DNA from: Antennarius striatus
Taxonomy: Eukaryota; Chordata; Actinopteri; Lophiiformes; Antennariidae
Reading direction: 5' to 3'
DNA length: 64,000 bases
Assembly (NCBI RefSeq): GCF_040054535.1
Contig: NC_090789.1
Span: 4,952,697-5,016,696 of the forward strand
Of the stretch, positions 25,501 to 38,282 are shown piece by piece. Position 1 is the stretch's first letter, and each line of letters starts with the position of its first letter. The notes under the pieces are model-generated. The model ran no database searches and was not told the origin of the DNA. It saw only the letters and a list, made by a program, of their open reading frames with translations. Position numbers and translations under genes: made by a program.

Positions 25501-28500
25501 AAAGATCCTTATAGCCACAAAATGTGGTTACATTAGGTTTTGGGGTAGCTTGAAGGCATTAGTGGATCTTCGATGACCTGTTTTTGCTCATTTGAATAGG
25601 TGTTCACTCACAGAGCATAAGCAAGAAGACAAGACCCTGACATAACAGGTCCCAAATCAAGGTCGTAGAAAAAGAGTGTGTGACAGTAACCAGCATCCAT
25701 CAGTCTTTTTCTACTTATCCAGGGTTGGGTTGTGGTTGTAGCAGAGGAGTATTTTAGATGTATTTTAGATGCTCTTTTTTTTCACAGACGTCGTGAAACA
25801 GTGCCATAATGAAGTCCTTTCACTAAAGCACATTGATTTATGTCCAATGCAAGGGCAGAGCCATGCCAAGCCAGTGGGTGACATTAAACAACATGCCAAC
25901 TAAGGAAGATTCCTGTTAAAAGGGTTTTTGGGGGGGATTGTTCCTAATCCGATATGAGGGTCGTACTGCTCGCAGTACACAAAAGTCAGAGGGATATCGT
26001 CCATGTGCAGATTGTAAAGCCCTTAGACATTTTTTGTGAATCTGGGCTATATAAGAATAAATAAACTTGAAGACAGAAGTGGTTGAGCAGCACTTTCAAA
26101 AGACACATTATTGTCCCATAATCAGCTGCATTTTTTCGGGGGTGGGCTGGGGTGGTTGCCTTTATTAGACGGGACAGCTTGAGAGATTGTGACAGGAAAT
26201 AGGGAAAAGGAGTGGGGGGTTAACATGTGGTAAAGGGCCATGAGTGGGAATTGAAACCAAGGTCACCACAAAGTCGCCAAAGTGACCCCAACTTTGGGAC
26301 ACAACCATAATACATTGTCAGAATGTCCCAACCGGCCTTTTTGTTTTAACGCTGTTGCTATCCATAGACACCCCACTACCATTTGTGTCTTCACTGCAGT
26401 CACCCAGAAGGTTGGTGAATAACGGTGCTGAGAAAGGAAGAATGAAACCCACTAAAGGCTGAGCCCAGACCCTCTGTGAAAGAAGCTAATTTTGTGAGCC
26501 TGCATTCATGATTTCAATCATTTAGTCCACTGACTGTCCACAAACTCCTTGTGCAAACGGAAAAGTGGGGTCTTCTTATTTTTCCTAGAGACTACAGTAC
26601 CAAGATAATGGGAAGCTTTGTCAAACACAGGCAATTGTGTCTCCAGACTCCAACGTAGCAAACTGCATCCACAGCAGGCGCCGACTTCAGACTGTGATGT
26701 GCCTTGCCCATTAACCACTTCCATGAGGCCATTGCATCTATAAGGCTGAACCCAGCCCAGGCAGTCTCAAAATAATAAAGGGAGAAGGTGGCGCAGCGAC
26801 CTAGCCGTCACTGCACAGCTAGGTCCTGGTTGGAGTCCCGCTCTGTGTGGAGATTGTATGTTCTCTCCGTGTCTGTGTGGGTTCTCTCCGGGTTCTTTGG
26901 CTTCCTCCCACTTCCAGAAAACCTGCACTTCAAGGGAATTGGACAGTCTCAAATTGCCCGTAGGTGTATGTGTGTGCGTGTTTGTCTACATGTGGCTCCA
27001 CAGTGCACTGGCATCGCTCCTGGAGTGTACCCTGCCGCACGCCCCCAGTCGGCTGGAATAGGCTCCAGCACCCCGCAAATGAAAAGTTTGTTGTGGGAAG
27101 GCTATCTTCTGCAATACACCACCAGAAACAGCTCTGAGGGAAGTGGGGCAGGTTTTGGCCACACCTTGCCGTATCAGACTCAATGGTATGATACAAATAC
27201 AGGTATCGGCAGGTACTGATAATGAATTTCCATATCACAAGCAAGTGACAGAGTATAACACTGGCATTACTCTGCTGTTGCAGCTCCCCTTCTTTTAGGT
27301 GAGCACTGGCATTGGACAATAAAGCCTGGCTCACATTTGACTGTCTTATTCATCTTAAATGGTTCATTACCATTCTTAGAGAACCACTGATTCAAATGTG
27401 ATTAAGACTTGAACTGATCCAAATATGATTAAGACTTGAACTTGATCAGGTACCTATGGTACCTTTGTGTGTGGACTGATTTACATGCTAGAATATACAG
27501 CAAATATTTTAAAGGCGAAATAGATCACAATAACGAGGCTGAAGATGACATTCACTTACCCGCAGCAATAAGGACATCCTCTTTCTGCCAGGGACAAATA
27601 AGAGCAGTGAAACGTTAATTAGTGCTGGATGAGGACACTTGTTTGAGTCAACCACTGCTTCAAACAGAAACAGTTGAATCCTGGAAAATATTTTTAACAT
27701 ATATTTTAACACAAGTTAAACAACACTACAGCTCAATGGAGGTGTATCGACAAGGGACGTAGCATTATGATTCCCTTGTATTAAACACTACTCAAAAAGG
27801 CATATTGTCTTTCATGCCATTTTTAAACATAACTGCACCTCTTTGAAAGAAGGCTGCATTAAAAAAGATAAACAATACTTTTTTCCCACTATAAACCAAA
27901 AACTAAAGCTGCACTGCATACTTTTCCTGTTAGCATGCACCGCAGCTTAACATACCTGCAGTATTCATACAACTGAGACATACGCCTTGTTATAACATTA
28001 CTTATTTCTGGTTCACACATTCTTACAATGAGCTTCCATCCATTCCTGGTGATTCAATGTGGTGCATCTTGCATTGCACAGAGGACTGGCAGTTTGAATA
28101 GCAAAATCAAAACTATGCTACCATGCTCTTAGATAGAATGACTGATTGGGGATTGGTAGGTGATCAACTGGCCCATTTTTGCTTGCATTAATGGCTGCAA
28201 TGTTTGTAGATCATGCAGAGATATCTGCCAAAATACAGCTGATCACTGTGACAAGCTGGTATTGCAATGTAGACATCGACAAGCCTTGGGGCTGCTACAA
28301 AGATGGTGTTGCTGCACAACATGGACAAGGTATTAGCATCCGCAATACTCAGTTGTCCAAGAATAATCTGCACTTATGTAAAATGTGTATCCCAAGCCTG
28401 CATTCTGAGCAGAACATGTTGTCAAAGCATTATAAGTGGCATCTGTTGTCAAGCCTTCCCAACAACACATGAATCTTCAGGGTCTCTTGTGATCTGATCC

Positions 28501-29986
28501 CTGCGATGCAGAAACGATGACAGAAAATGGAAAATTTCCAAAAGGAGGTAGAAAATATTTCTCTGCATTAGAGGTGTGGCATACTCATAATCTTGACAAA
28601 AACAAGGGTATGATTGTTTTTTATGTGACATCTCATGGTAACACACAGCAACGAGAGTAATTGAAAGTGAAAGAAGTCTCCACAACAGAGAAGTTCGTTG
28701 ATAAAAGTATTCAGGATTTTTCCTTGTCGTGCATAAAAGCCATCAATAACCATTCCACAGGTGTGACAAAGAACCAGGGCCATGAACTGAATTGTTGTAT
28801 CCTTGAGACTTCTTAGCACCGGACACAAAGAAAACCGTGATTGAGCATGAGGCGTCAGTTTCAGATGAACGCACATGGAATAGTAACACAGCGCACATTA
28901 TTATTCAAAAACACAAGACCTGTTGTTGTTCAAAACAGGATGTTTCCTTTGATGCCTTGACTTATTAAGACAAGTCATGTGAGTCAGTCTGACGTGAATG
29001 CGTTGACACGTTGTCTTCTTGTTTGCCATAAACTCACTGTAAGATGGAATCTTCAAAGACGAGGGGCTCCTTCAAAATTGCCACCAGGACATAATCTTTA
29101 TGATCTTCAAATACAAAAGTGGGTTGATTGTTTGTCAATAAAAATGTAACTGAATAATTATATTCAATCGTGGTAGCCGGCATACAAAATTGCGATGGCA
29201 CACAAAATGTATGGTTCAACTCTGATCCAAAGAGGACGACAAGCAGTCGCCTATTTGTCCCTGAAGTCATACTTACTGTTTCACAAGTTTATTTAACTTT
29301 AGTATATCACGATGGGAGAGGTCAGAAGTCAACGAGGTCACAAGATATACAAGCGATACAGAAATAAAGCCCTGGAGAAGAATTTAATTCAAACCAAGTG
29401 CAGGAGAAATTGTAGTATTCAGATGTGAAATACTCCAAAAAAAATAGCAAAACATTTGATGCTCTTTGTTATTTAACCACCTTGAGCTTTGCTTGGCCTT
29501 TTTGAGCTACATGGATATTTTCATGATGCCAAGTACCTTCATATGTCCTGGTGTCGTCAGGTGGATCTTGTACAAGCTATCACCCCTTATGGATTTTTCA
29601 CAGACCTGGATTAAAAGAGAAAAAAAAATCAAATATAACAACTTTCATGATTAACTTTTAGTATATAAAGCCCATGTATAGAGCACATATTACGAGTCTT
29701 TGTTAAAGTAGTTTGTTGTTATGGTTAGCATCAGGTTTAGCTAGCTGTAGCTTTAAACTGGGTGTATTTAATAGTGGAGTAACTCCACTGTGAAGAATTC
29801 ATTTTCATGCTAAATGTAGTTTTTAGCTGAAAAAAAACCCTCACAAGACATTAATATTTATCTACAATATATGCAATATTTCGATGACGAACAAAGTCTG
29901 AGCTAAGCTAACGTTAGCGGTTGCCATCTTACCGTGCATTCAATAAATTCGGTCTCTTCGTCGTATGGGGTTTCGAAGCTATTCAT
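19523..29986 (-). CDS. Gene A: uncharacterised U1-type zinc-finger protein
   Basis: Thirteen coding exons join in frame: 29933-29986, 29537-29605, 27560-27584, 23952-24038, 23722-23861, 23531-23647 (or 23528), 23371-23416, 20907-21840, 20660-20780, 20467-20532, 20267-20368, 19903-20164, 19523-19770. The product is 756-757 residues. Two U1/matrin-type fingers are visible: C17-x2-C20-x12-H33-x5-H39 and C99-x2-C102-x11-H114-x5-H120, the latter followed by RQNYV. The large 934-base exon encodes a charged, Arg/Glu/Tyr-rich, probably disordered region ending in KGKRKSRFSD. A short helical segment (NAEEAGFLKNKLCELLKEFK) follows. U1-type fingers often bind double-stranded or structured RNA; a nuclear RNA-binding role is inference. 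It resembles unnamed fish zinc-finger genes that I only half remember, so no symbol is given. Its first half shares exon structure with gene B at 46-51 kb. The start ATG is the first in a GC-rich upstream context. Confidence 0.85.
22642..22731. repeat. Two adjacent perfect inverted repeats
   Basis: The first has 13-base arms (22642-22654 and 22656-22668) around one base. The second has 24-base arms (22673-22696 and 22708-22731) around an 11-base loop. All arms match perfectly. They lie in the gene A intron between exons 23371-23416 and 20907-21840. They could be a small palindromic element or a fold in the pre-mRNA; no known family is recognised. Confidence 0.8.
24650..25500 (+). mobile_element. 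Decayed LINE 3' end (non-LTR retrotransposon)
   Basis: Translated pieces match the C-terminal reverse-transcriptase region of a common fish LINE: MRISTSKSEAMVL (about 24756), TYGHKLWFMTERTR (about 25027), and GRRPRGRPRTRWRNYVSRLA (about 25289). The frame is broken by substitutions and indels, and no 5' part is present, so it is a 5'-truncated dead copy. It sits antisense to gene A in the intron between 27560 and 24038. The exact family is not resolved. Confidence 0.8.
26130..26275 (-). repeat. Interspersed repeat fragment, SINE-like
   Basis: The segment with GACAGGAAATAGGGAAAAGG and TAACATGTGGTAAAGGGCC, then GGGAATTGAAACC, resembles a dispersed fish repeat that I remember as common in percomorph genomes. 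Identification is by memory of the pattern only. Confidence 0.4.
26785..27085 (+). repeat. tRNA-derived SINE copy
   Basis: A polymerase III A-box-like TGGCGCAGCGACC (from about 26789) is followed by a B-box-like GGTTGGAGTCCC. Next comes a conserved body with GTGTGGAGATTGTATGTTC and GGTTCTCTCCGGGTTC, and finally GGAATAGGCTCCAGCACCCC near the 3' end. This matches a widespread fish SINE pattern. It lies in a gene A intron on the opposite strand. Confidence 0.7.
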
Positions 29987-30440
29987 GATTTGGTGGTTTG
30001 TGATTTATGTTACGGATATAAAGAAAAGTTAATATATTAGCTCCGTTTAGCTGGAACAGGCGGATGACACGATTTCTCCTGAAGCGATTTCGATGAATTT
30101 TTTTTGTTTGTTTCCAAGCAATATGCGCGATATTTTAATGAAAAGTCAACTCAAGTTGAACGCTACGTGATTCATATTACATACAGAAATTAAAGTGAGG
30201 ACTGTGTCGATGCAGTTAAGGGATTGCTAGCTGCTTCCTGTTTTCTTCCCGGACATGCTAACGCACGGGCGGTGTCGAACGTTGACCCTTAGCAGTCACC
30301 GCAAAAAAAAAAAAACAAAAAAAAAAAAGGACCATGGCGGTGTTCAAAACAAGCGCACCCACGTATATTTCGACTATCGCCCGTCAACGCCACCTGTTTG
30401 CCAGAAAATCTCTTGAAATTAAAATAAATTTAACAGGACT
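29987..30440 (-). promoter_or_regulatory. Gene A promoter region next to rprd1a 3' end
   Basis: Upstream of the gene A ATG the sequence holds CpGs around 30030-30290, an A-run, and ATGGCGG (about 30333), which resembles a YY1 core. The poly(A) signal of rprd1a (TTTATT at 30454-30459, minus strand AATAAA) lies only about 470 bases from the gene A start codon. The two genes are therefore closely packed in tandem. The transcription start is not determined. Confidence 0.4.
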
Positions 30441-30453
30441 GCAAACTTTTCTG

Positions 30454-31107
30454 TTTATTTAGTTTTAATAAGAACTTGTAACATATTTACAAAAAAAACC
30501 CAACAACAACAACAACATAAATGTGACTTTGGAAACTGGGGCTGTGTGAGACACAGCACTGCATTCAGTGGACTGAATGAAATCTGTGATACAGTAAACA
30601 TGACAGCAGACTTGATCATATTGTTTCAGTACAATGAAGATGTGAGCAACAATGAACATATTAGTTAACAGAGATCCCACCATTATTTGCCTGGATGACC
30701 CGTTCAATTTACATGGATGCAACCATAAGCAACTGCAATTCCCATCATATATACATGGAAATTTGGTTCTGTACATTGATCAATGAGTTGCACTGCCCGC
30801 ACAAAGACCAATCATTATTTATTCCTCAGGTTCAGAATATGGTTGAGCAAGAGTGACTGCTTAAAAACGGGGTCTAGGTTATCAGCCAGCTGCTACAATA
30901 ATATATAACAGGACACTTTTACAAAAATGGAAAATAAAACAACAATCCAAATTGTTGAATTTTATCATGACGTCAAGAAAATATACCTTCATATATTATC
31001 TTAGGCTATCATGACTTCAAAAATGTCACATCACCCACAGACCAGAAGAATTTAAAGATGGACAGGTGATAAAGTCACAAAGGCCTGTGTCCGATAATTA
31101 TCTTAGT
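30454..31107 (-). other. rprd1a: rprd1a 3' UTR
   Basis: This sequence lies downstream of the possible rprd1a stop codons and ends with AATAAA on the minus strand (TTTATT at 30454-30459). The open stretch of about 100 codons at 30465-30776 has no family resemblance and is read here as UTR. Confidence 0.5.
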
Positions 31108-34100
31108 TTAGAATGTACTGATGAAATACAGGACATTAACATGAAAAGAAGACATCATTGTTAATAACGCGATGTGGACAAGTAGTCTGTTCAGGACAAA
31201 ATTAAAACCACAAGTCACCACATAGGGAGACACCCACTTTCCGATACCAAGCATGGAAATGTTGCGGATCAGATGTGTTAGAGATGGGTTGAGACATCTC
31301 TGCAGGAGGTGGAACAGGTCTGACAAGGAGGAGAAATACAGTCAGTTTGAAGAATTGTAGATTCCACCCGGAAGACTGTTGAGACGTGAACGCAGCTCCT
31401 TCCTGACCTGGGTCACCCTCGCCAGTTTGCGTTTGTATTCCTGAAAAAGTCCACAGCAGAAATGGTCCATCAGAGCCCGGTCGTTTCATGTCTGAAAATT
31501 TGAGTTGGTTTTTTTGTTTGTGCTTCAAATAAATCTCAACTACAGCTTAATTTGGACACTCATTAGGATTATTAATACACATGACAGAATGCAGTATGTG
31601 TTTATCTTAAACCTAATTAACATTTGTTAATGAAACCAGTGGTCCAATACTTTGAAAACATGTGATTATCGTCTGAAAACACGTTTTAGAACATTGTAAA
31701 CCTTATATCCCTGCTCTTATGGACTGGATGAGAATTTTTTTTACCAGAGGTTCATTACTTTCATTGTCATCTCTTCCATTTGATAACATTTAATGTTGCA
31801 CAAACACCTTCCTCCTTTTAATCAATATAAAAATGTACCATACTAAGGGTTTCAGTTTTTAAGCTTTTTAGTCTTCCAGGTGAAAAACTACAACTGCTGA
31901 CAGAAGTTCTCACCAAATTATAACATAATTTTTCTTCCTCAAAGATAACACATCTGTCTCCTGTCATTTCATCTTGAATATAACGTCTGTGATGCAAACA
32001 CAAAATTCAATCAGGTAGGTTGTGCTAGAACGCAGTTTATCACAGGTTCTAAAACCTTTTGAAAAAAACATGTCACCATAACCAACAAAGCCTCTGAGGA
32101 TGGTTATCAATGAGGATTGATAACCAAATAAACATGTTCCAAGATTTCAAAATGGCATATAGTTCCTGAGTGTTCGTTGAAATTTAATGAGCACATCTAT
32201 AACTGAGTGTCTGTATCAATACTGCAATAATTATACAGTTTATTCAGATCATATCTGAAACTGAAAATTTGTCCATTGCATGTACCACCAGCAAATGAAA
32301 GAACTCACAAAATCTGTTTTATTTTTTATTGTCATTTTCCTTTTTTTATTACAAAATATTTGACTGAGTGGAGACACAGAAATGAAATACTTCATCCTCT
32401 TGGTGTCCTGTGGATAAAGGCTGGAGAGTTAATGTCACCATAAAACAATGGCCATGAGACTACAAGCACTGTGGTCGATACTGACCTTGTGGGTATTAAG
32501 CACACATTGTGTTAAGATTAAACTTAAAGGACAAAGGACTAACACTTGAATGGAAATATATCTGATTTGGAAACAAAGCAGGCACTACGTCAAGTATGCC
32601 ACATGCTGAAATACAGAGATAGACAGATGAATGCCACAAATCTATAATGAAGGCTGAAAGGTACGGCAGACCAGGCATACAGAGAGAAGGAATTTGTAAA
32701 TGAAGAAAAAGTGGTCATACGCACTTCAAGTTTCTGCTCATTCTGGGTAAGGCCATCCCTCTGACTCTGCAGGAAAACCGTTAGCGTGCGCGTGAGCTGC
32801 CTTCTATCGTCAATCTCTGCTGCCAAGCGGCCACTGTAGTCTGCTAGCAGCATGCAGGCTTCCTCCACCAGCCGGGAAAGCCGCTCTCCTGATTCCTTAT
32901 CTAAATCACAGAAAGTAGACAACAAGCAGAACAGAATACTTTAACATCACCGGTCTAGAGCAGGGGTCACCATTAGGTGACCATGGGAGGCTTCTGTCCA
33001 GACCATGAGGCCTTTTAAAAAGATGGGGGAAAAGAAGAGGATCTATTTTTATACATTTGTGTCATCATACGGAATTCTGAACAGGCTCATCACAGCTGCG
33101 GGGGCCCTACATGGGTCATACTGATGCTACAAAGCTAATATAGACTGATACGTACGTTCATGTGCGCTGGCAAACTCAGAAAAGTTAACAGTAAAAAATA
33201 AATAAATAGTCTTCTGAGACATCTGGATGGATAAGTATGAGTTTCCTTCCTGTAAGGAGCTTTTTGTAATTTTCAGAGTCTGCTGTTGTCAAAAGTGGAA
33301 CGCCATTATGAAGCTAAACACAAACACTTGGACGCAACTCAACTATAGAAGAAACAGAAAATAAGCTAGATCAAATTCCATTTGCAATTGGTTCTCTATT
33401 TGAGAACATTACAGATTAATCTTTTCACTCAGTCCCCCACATTCTCCCAGGAAGCCAAGCAGCTCCATAGGTGAGCAGACACTAGAGCTTTATGATGGAA
33501 TAGATCTGCAAGCAAATGTGGCATAGAGGCTGCAGGGGTTTCCCCTCTGAGAATTTGAAGGAGAGAGAGCTCAAATACCCGGATAAATAGAAAGATTTAT
33601 TAGCTCATGAGTTTATGTATTAATGAGCTGTGGGACAGACTCACAGGTGTGTACACATGCCTACATACAGTAGAACAGTGTACTCTGCTGTGCTTCCTAC
33701 CTGTGATTCTGTTAAGCAGGGATGTGTCTTGCACCTCAGCAGGGAGGGAGGAGATGCGCTGACGTAGCACTGAGTCACCAGAGGCAGCATTTTCTAGCTC
33801 CTGCAGAGCCCGGATTAACTCTGCTGTCTAAGATAGAGAGGAATGACAAGCAGAGAGAGACGTAAGGTAATCCAATATAATTAAGGAGAAGTTCAAATAA
33901 TTCAAAAATGAATTATTATTATTATTTATAATTATTATTTATGAATTTTCTATAAACACGAGGGATGTGAAGATACCATAATGAACTCTTGCAGACTCCA
34001 TAGGGCCACTGTGAATAGTATCAAACATGTCTGGTATACAGTATTTAAATCTGAAGTTTGGATGACTACCTGAGCATTTTCCACACAGGACTACAATATC

Positions 34101-35872
34101 TACAACATCCAGCTGTTACCACCATGGCTGGCAATAAAAAATATTCCAGTCCTTAAAACTACTGTTGATAAAAACAGAATATACGTTCTATTCTCACAGA
34201 ATTTAAAAAATCACTGAAAGACTGTAAGACTTCAAAACTTTTTACATTTACGTAAGAGCATTATGCAGTGAATACAGCAAAGTAAATGGAAACATAAAAA
34301 AATCAGACTTAAACAATTACAAATATGTTCAACTATGCAGCAATAATCAAAAACAGGGAGGTGCATAGGAAAAAAAATCCTATATTCTATAGCTGAGATA
34401 AATTAAAGCACAGTCACTATTACTATTTAACTACCCCAGTACCTGTGGAGGCTCAGCAGGGGAGCTCTGGGAGGCGAAGTCCTCATCATCGGGTGGGATC
34501 TCCTCATATGACCTCTTCTTAGCTTTCTTTTCTCCATCTAGGATTTATAGGAAAAGACACAAAGCATTTTAAGTTTAGTTGAGTATCTCAAAGAAAGGGC
34601 TGCACATTTTATTGAATGCACTTCATGACTAATTTAATGCTTCACATTCACGGTGCTGCTATGAAGCTAATGAGCTATGCAGAAAACACATTTACAACTG
34701 GAGTTGTAATGATATGAAAAATTCAAAGAACTGAAAGTGCCTCAGAAATAAATAACAAACAAATATTTATTCATGCTCAAGCTATCTTCAATCAATCTAT
34801 TCCCTCCGTCTGCATCTTCTTCACCATTTGTATGATAAAAAACATCCCAGTCAGTCATTGTTTGCTCCTAGACTGCATCTATAAATTGGCATGAGCTGGA
34901 CCAGGCCGAGGTCTGATCTGCCCCCAGGAGAAAGAGCTTGACACTAGAAGACAACATTTAAACTGTTCAATTTTCCCTGGTCTTACACTTCTCAAACTAC
35001 TTGAAATTTGGCAGCGATGCTCAGAGAGATGTGGTTAAAATCACCAGAAATCACTAAGAAGGCACTAGGGCGTCAGGTGGGATGTAGATGACATTAAATG
35101 CTAGTACACATCAGCCATCGGAGGAATATAAAGCCTTCAATAACTCCTGGGGCAAGTAAGTAATAAGGCTTGCTGACTGCTCAAGAGTTCAGTGCTCGGA
35201 ATAAACACAAGCTTGTTCACCATAGCGTGTCCAGAGTTGAACCACTTGTTCTTTACCAGAAAGACCAACTACCAACTTGCTGCAACTCCTTATATTTGCA
35301 ATAAGCAATAGAGGGAAGACACAGTCAGTAGCTTCTCTCTGATTGCCATCGCCTCATTCTAACTCTAAGACAGGTATTTACTCCTCAGATCCTCTGGGCT
35401 TTCAGGTCTCCGGCTGGACACAGTTTTGTGGAGGGCTCATTAACTTATCTGCAGTATAAACAATGGAGCCCAGGCACACCTCAGTGAGGATGGGGACCCA
35501 CTATGAATAAAAGTGCTCCAATAGCAATAAAAATAAGAAAGAATGAGCAAAATTACTTTGTACTGCAGACTGGCGCTACAGACAGAAAGATTCTGTTATT
35601 AGTTAATGAGACATTTGTGGACAAAAATGGATGTTATGAACCTGTGCTGCTGCAAGTTAATGGTGCTTAAACTTACACAGGACTTGCGAGAGCTGATCCA
35701 GCAGGTTGTTCTCGTACACAGCTCGCTCCTGCCAGATGGACAAAACTCGACCCAGTTGTTTCTTACAGCCCTCCTCACCATCTCTGAACAGGACAGGACA
35801 GTACATGACAGAATGAGCAAGTGGGCTTTAAACACTTATGAGAAAGTACATCAAGACAGGACATAAGATTAA

Positions 35873-35959
<87 letters not shown>

Positions 35960-38282
35960 ATTATATTTTAACATGCTTGAAACCAACACTGAAATAATGA
36001 AGACTTTTCCAGATCCAAAAAATTATAAACAGGACAATGAATTTTCCTGTATTATTGACAGAAACATAGACCTAGTAGGGATTTGTAATAGAAAATCTGA
36101 CCTGTAGACATGTTTGAATGCATCAACAATAACTGGGGCAAAGTCCTGGGTGAACTCGGGTCCTTTCTTTTTGCTGTTCTGAATGACGTCATTGGCCAAG
36201 TAAAGAAAGGTCAGCTTCCGCGATACCTGGGCTGTATGTGTTCAAATGTAAACAGACACACACATTACAGTGAATCATTTAAGAATGATTTAAAGATTGA
36301 ACAATCTTTAAATCATTCAAAAGGAGTTGAACTTTAACTCATGGAAGAAGACAATAACTAATGGCTGTCACATACACCTGACTTGAAGAAAATTCTTCAA
36401 GTCAGACCGATTTTTTTCTTTATATGAAAAACTGTTACAAGAAAATGTACCCTGTAATATTTATTGCCACCCTGGATATTTTTGTTTTGTTTTAAATATA
36501 GAGCTGCAAGTGATTTGGGCACTTAAGAATTTAATTTCAAAAGTAATATTTGTATTCATGCATACATGTCATACAACTAATGGCTATGTCTCACAGGTAA
36601 GTCAACACTGTGTGTAAAGCTCCAGAGAACTGCTAAATCCCTATCCCTATAGCTCTCTTAACTGGACTGACTTGTTAGTCTCAGTCAGCCTCCTTAAATA
36701 CAAAACCCTCTTGAGATATCAATAGGTTGTTGACTAGTACCCCAAGGAAAAGTGTGCCATTATTAGCTACATCTAAAGCAACAACCAGCTTCCATACTAC
36801 ATACTTTTTAAAACCAGTGAAATAAAGTTATACAAGGAATATGCAATTCACATTGCACAGATTATAACACATTTAAAAAAAAATTTATATATATATATAT
36901 AATGTTGTCTTGGGGAAACCTCAACTGTTTGAAGGTTACTTACAAGAAAATGTTGCTAAAAAGTACTAGAATATATATAAATTTTCCAATATTCTCACAT
37001 TTGTAATAACCTTGCTCCAGGGCTGTTTGCTATCCAACTAAGTGTGTAGAAATAATGATGACAAGAAAGCTAAAGCTTGAAATTGCTCAAAAAGCAGATA
37101 TTAGCATGGAGAACTTCATTCAGTCAGGATAAAACTGTTGATGTCATTTGGAGTAAAACTTTGAATAATTGATCGTTTTTGGCCATTTGAGGTCAGCAGA
37201 AAGAATCACAGTGAACCCAAAATTTGCATATCTTTAGGGGGATATTAAAGAGTAACTACAATATTTATTTAGAGTTCTATCCACCTGGAAAAGGTAGGAG
37301 CAATATGTGGAGCAAAATAGTGACAGACCAAAGAGGAAAAACAATGTGTTGAACACAGCAGTATCCAGTCAAACATCTCTGTATATTCATCACCACCGAT
37401 ATATTGCAATTATAGCTTAATGATTTCTAGCCACTTTAAGCATTACGTCACTTGAGGTGAATGTGACTTCTGGAATTAAAAACAAGCAGACCAGCAACAA
37501 GGACAGTACTTATTACTTCTTTTAAGTTAAAACTATTACTAAAGGTGCAAAATAGATTGTAATCATATGGGGATTGTTGCTAGCTGTTAGCTAAACAGCA
37601 TGCTAATATGAACACAGAAAGGAAATATCCGATCAATGTTTAAACTACACTCCACTTCCTCACAGACACATTGAAACATAGTTTGATAATCTTAGATTGG
37701 GCCAAAAACAACTGGGACTTGTATTGTCTAAAGTAAACATGAATTAAGGAGCACATTGAGATACCCAGTTTCCATTTATGAAGTATCCTCACATGCTTTA
37801 CAATAGCTAACATAAGGAGTTTAAGGTTAGATAACGGTAGCATCAGAAGTTTGATCCAGTGGTTTACATAAACACAGGAGAGGCTAATATTTAACGTTTC
37901 CTGTTAGCTATGGCGTTGAGTTACATTAAATTGCTTTTGTTAGAAAGTTAGCCTTGGTCATCATGCTATCCGTGACCCGCTGAATCACAACTTAGATCTT
38001 ATGGGTTTGAAATTCTTCATATTTCAAGTAGTTAGCCGGCTTGTGTAGCCTCTGACTACATGTTAGCGTCTTGTTTTGTTTTTGTTTGGTTTTTTTAACA
38101 AAACTAATGGCTGGTTCAATGCAAAACTTACCTTTTTTCAGTTCGTTGAACCAAACATTGACGATAGTCTTCGAGTGTTTTCTGTGGTGGATGAGCCACA
38201 ACGACAGCGTCTGCACACTTTGCTGTGAGTTGCTTAGCTCGGATAGTTTCTTTTCTAAAGCCGCCTCAGAAAAAGCTGACAT
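31108..38282 (-). CDS. rprd1a: Regulation of nuclear pre-mRNA domain-containing protein 1A
   Basis: RPRD1 proteins bind the phosphorylated C-terminal domain of RNA polymerase II through an N-terminal CID and help recruit a phosphatase. Exons: 38132-38282, 36102-36231, 35677-35783, 34443-34537, 33701-33827, 32725-32900, 31440 downward. Phases fit throughout. The start MSAFSEAALEKKLSELSNSQ and the segment LLADYSGRLAAEIDDRRQLT fit RPRD1A better than RPRD1B. The CID spans about residues 1-135 (KLTFLYLANDVIQNSKKKGP, GRVLSIWQERAVYENN). A coiled-coil region follows (EYKRKLARVTQVRKELRSRL). The C-terminus is unresolved. Reading through gives LPGGIYNSSN and a stop at 31342, about 294 residues. A donor at 31368 joined to an acceptor at 31319 gives SLPD-LFHLLQ, which fits the family's SLPDLS start, but then an unusual hydrophobic tail ending at 31108. 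The usual acidic end is not seen in either. Confidence 0.88.
32955..33200. mobile_element. Possible hAT-like MITE fragment
   Basis: GAGCAGGGGTCACCATTAGG near 32957 resembles the terminal sequence of short hAT-like elements (CAGGGGTNNNCAA type), followed by A/T- and G-rich body. No matching right end is recognised. It lies in an rprd1a intron. Confidence 0.3.
35875..35957. repeat. (GT)n microsatellite in rprd1a intron
   Basis: About 41 uninterrupted GT units start roughly 90 bases from the acceptor of rprd1a exon 35677-35783 (minus strand). On the transcribed strand the repeat reads (CA)n, which can act as an hnRNP L-binding splicing element; any effect is inference. Confidence 0.9.
36283..36405. 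repeat. Two neighbouring perfect inverted repeats
   Basis: One has 17-base arms (36283-36299 and 36302-36318) with a 2-base spacer. The other has 13-base arms (36378-36390 and 36393-36405) with a 2-base spacer. Both lie just upstream (transcript sense) of rprd1a exon 36102-36231. No transposon family is recognised. Confidence 0.8.
36406..38131 (-). other. rprd1a: rprd1a intron 1, nothing recognised
   Basis: This A/T-rich intronic sequence has a short AT tract near 36885-36902. No exon, RNA gene or clear transposon can be supported. Confidence 0.4.

Noticed and set aside
30465-30776. 103-codon minus-strand open frame
   Set aside because: It lies in the rprd1a 3' UTR directly before the poly(A) signal and resembles nothing.
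35838-36107. Cys/Val-rich open frames over GT repeats (also at 56882-57130 and 58812-59060)
   Set aside because: They are translations of (GT)n microsatellites with no other coding sign.
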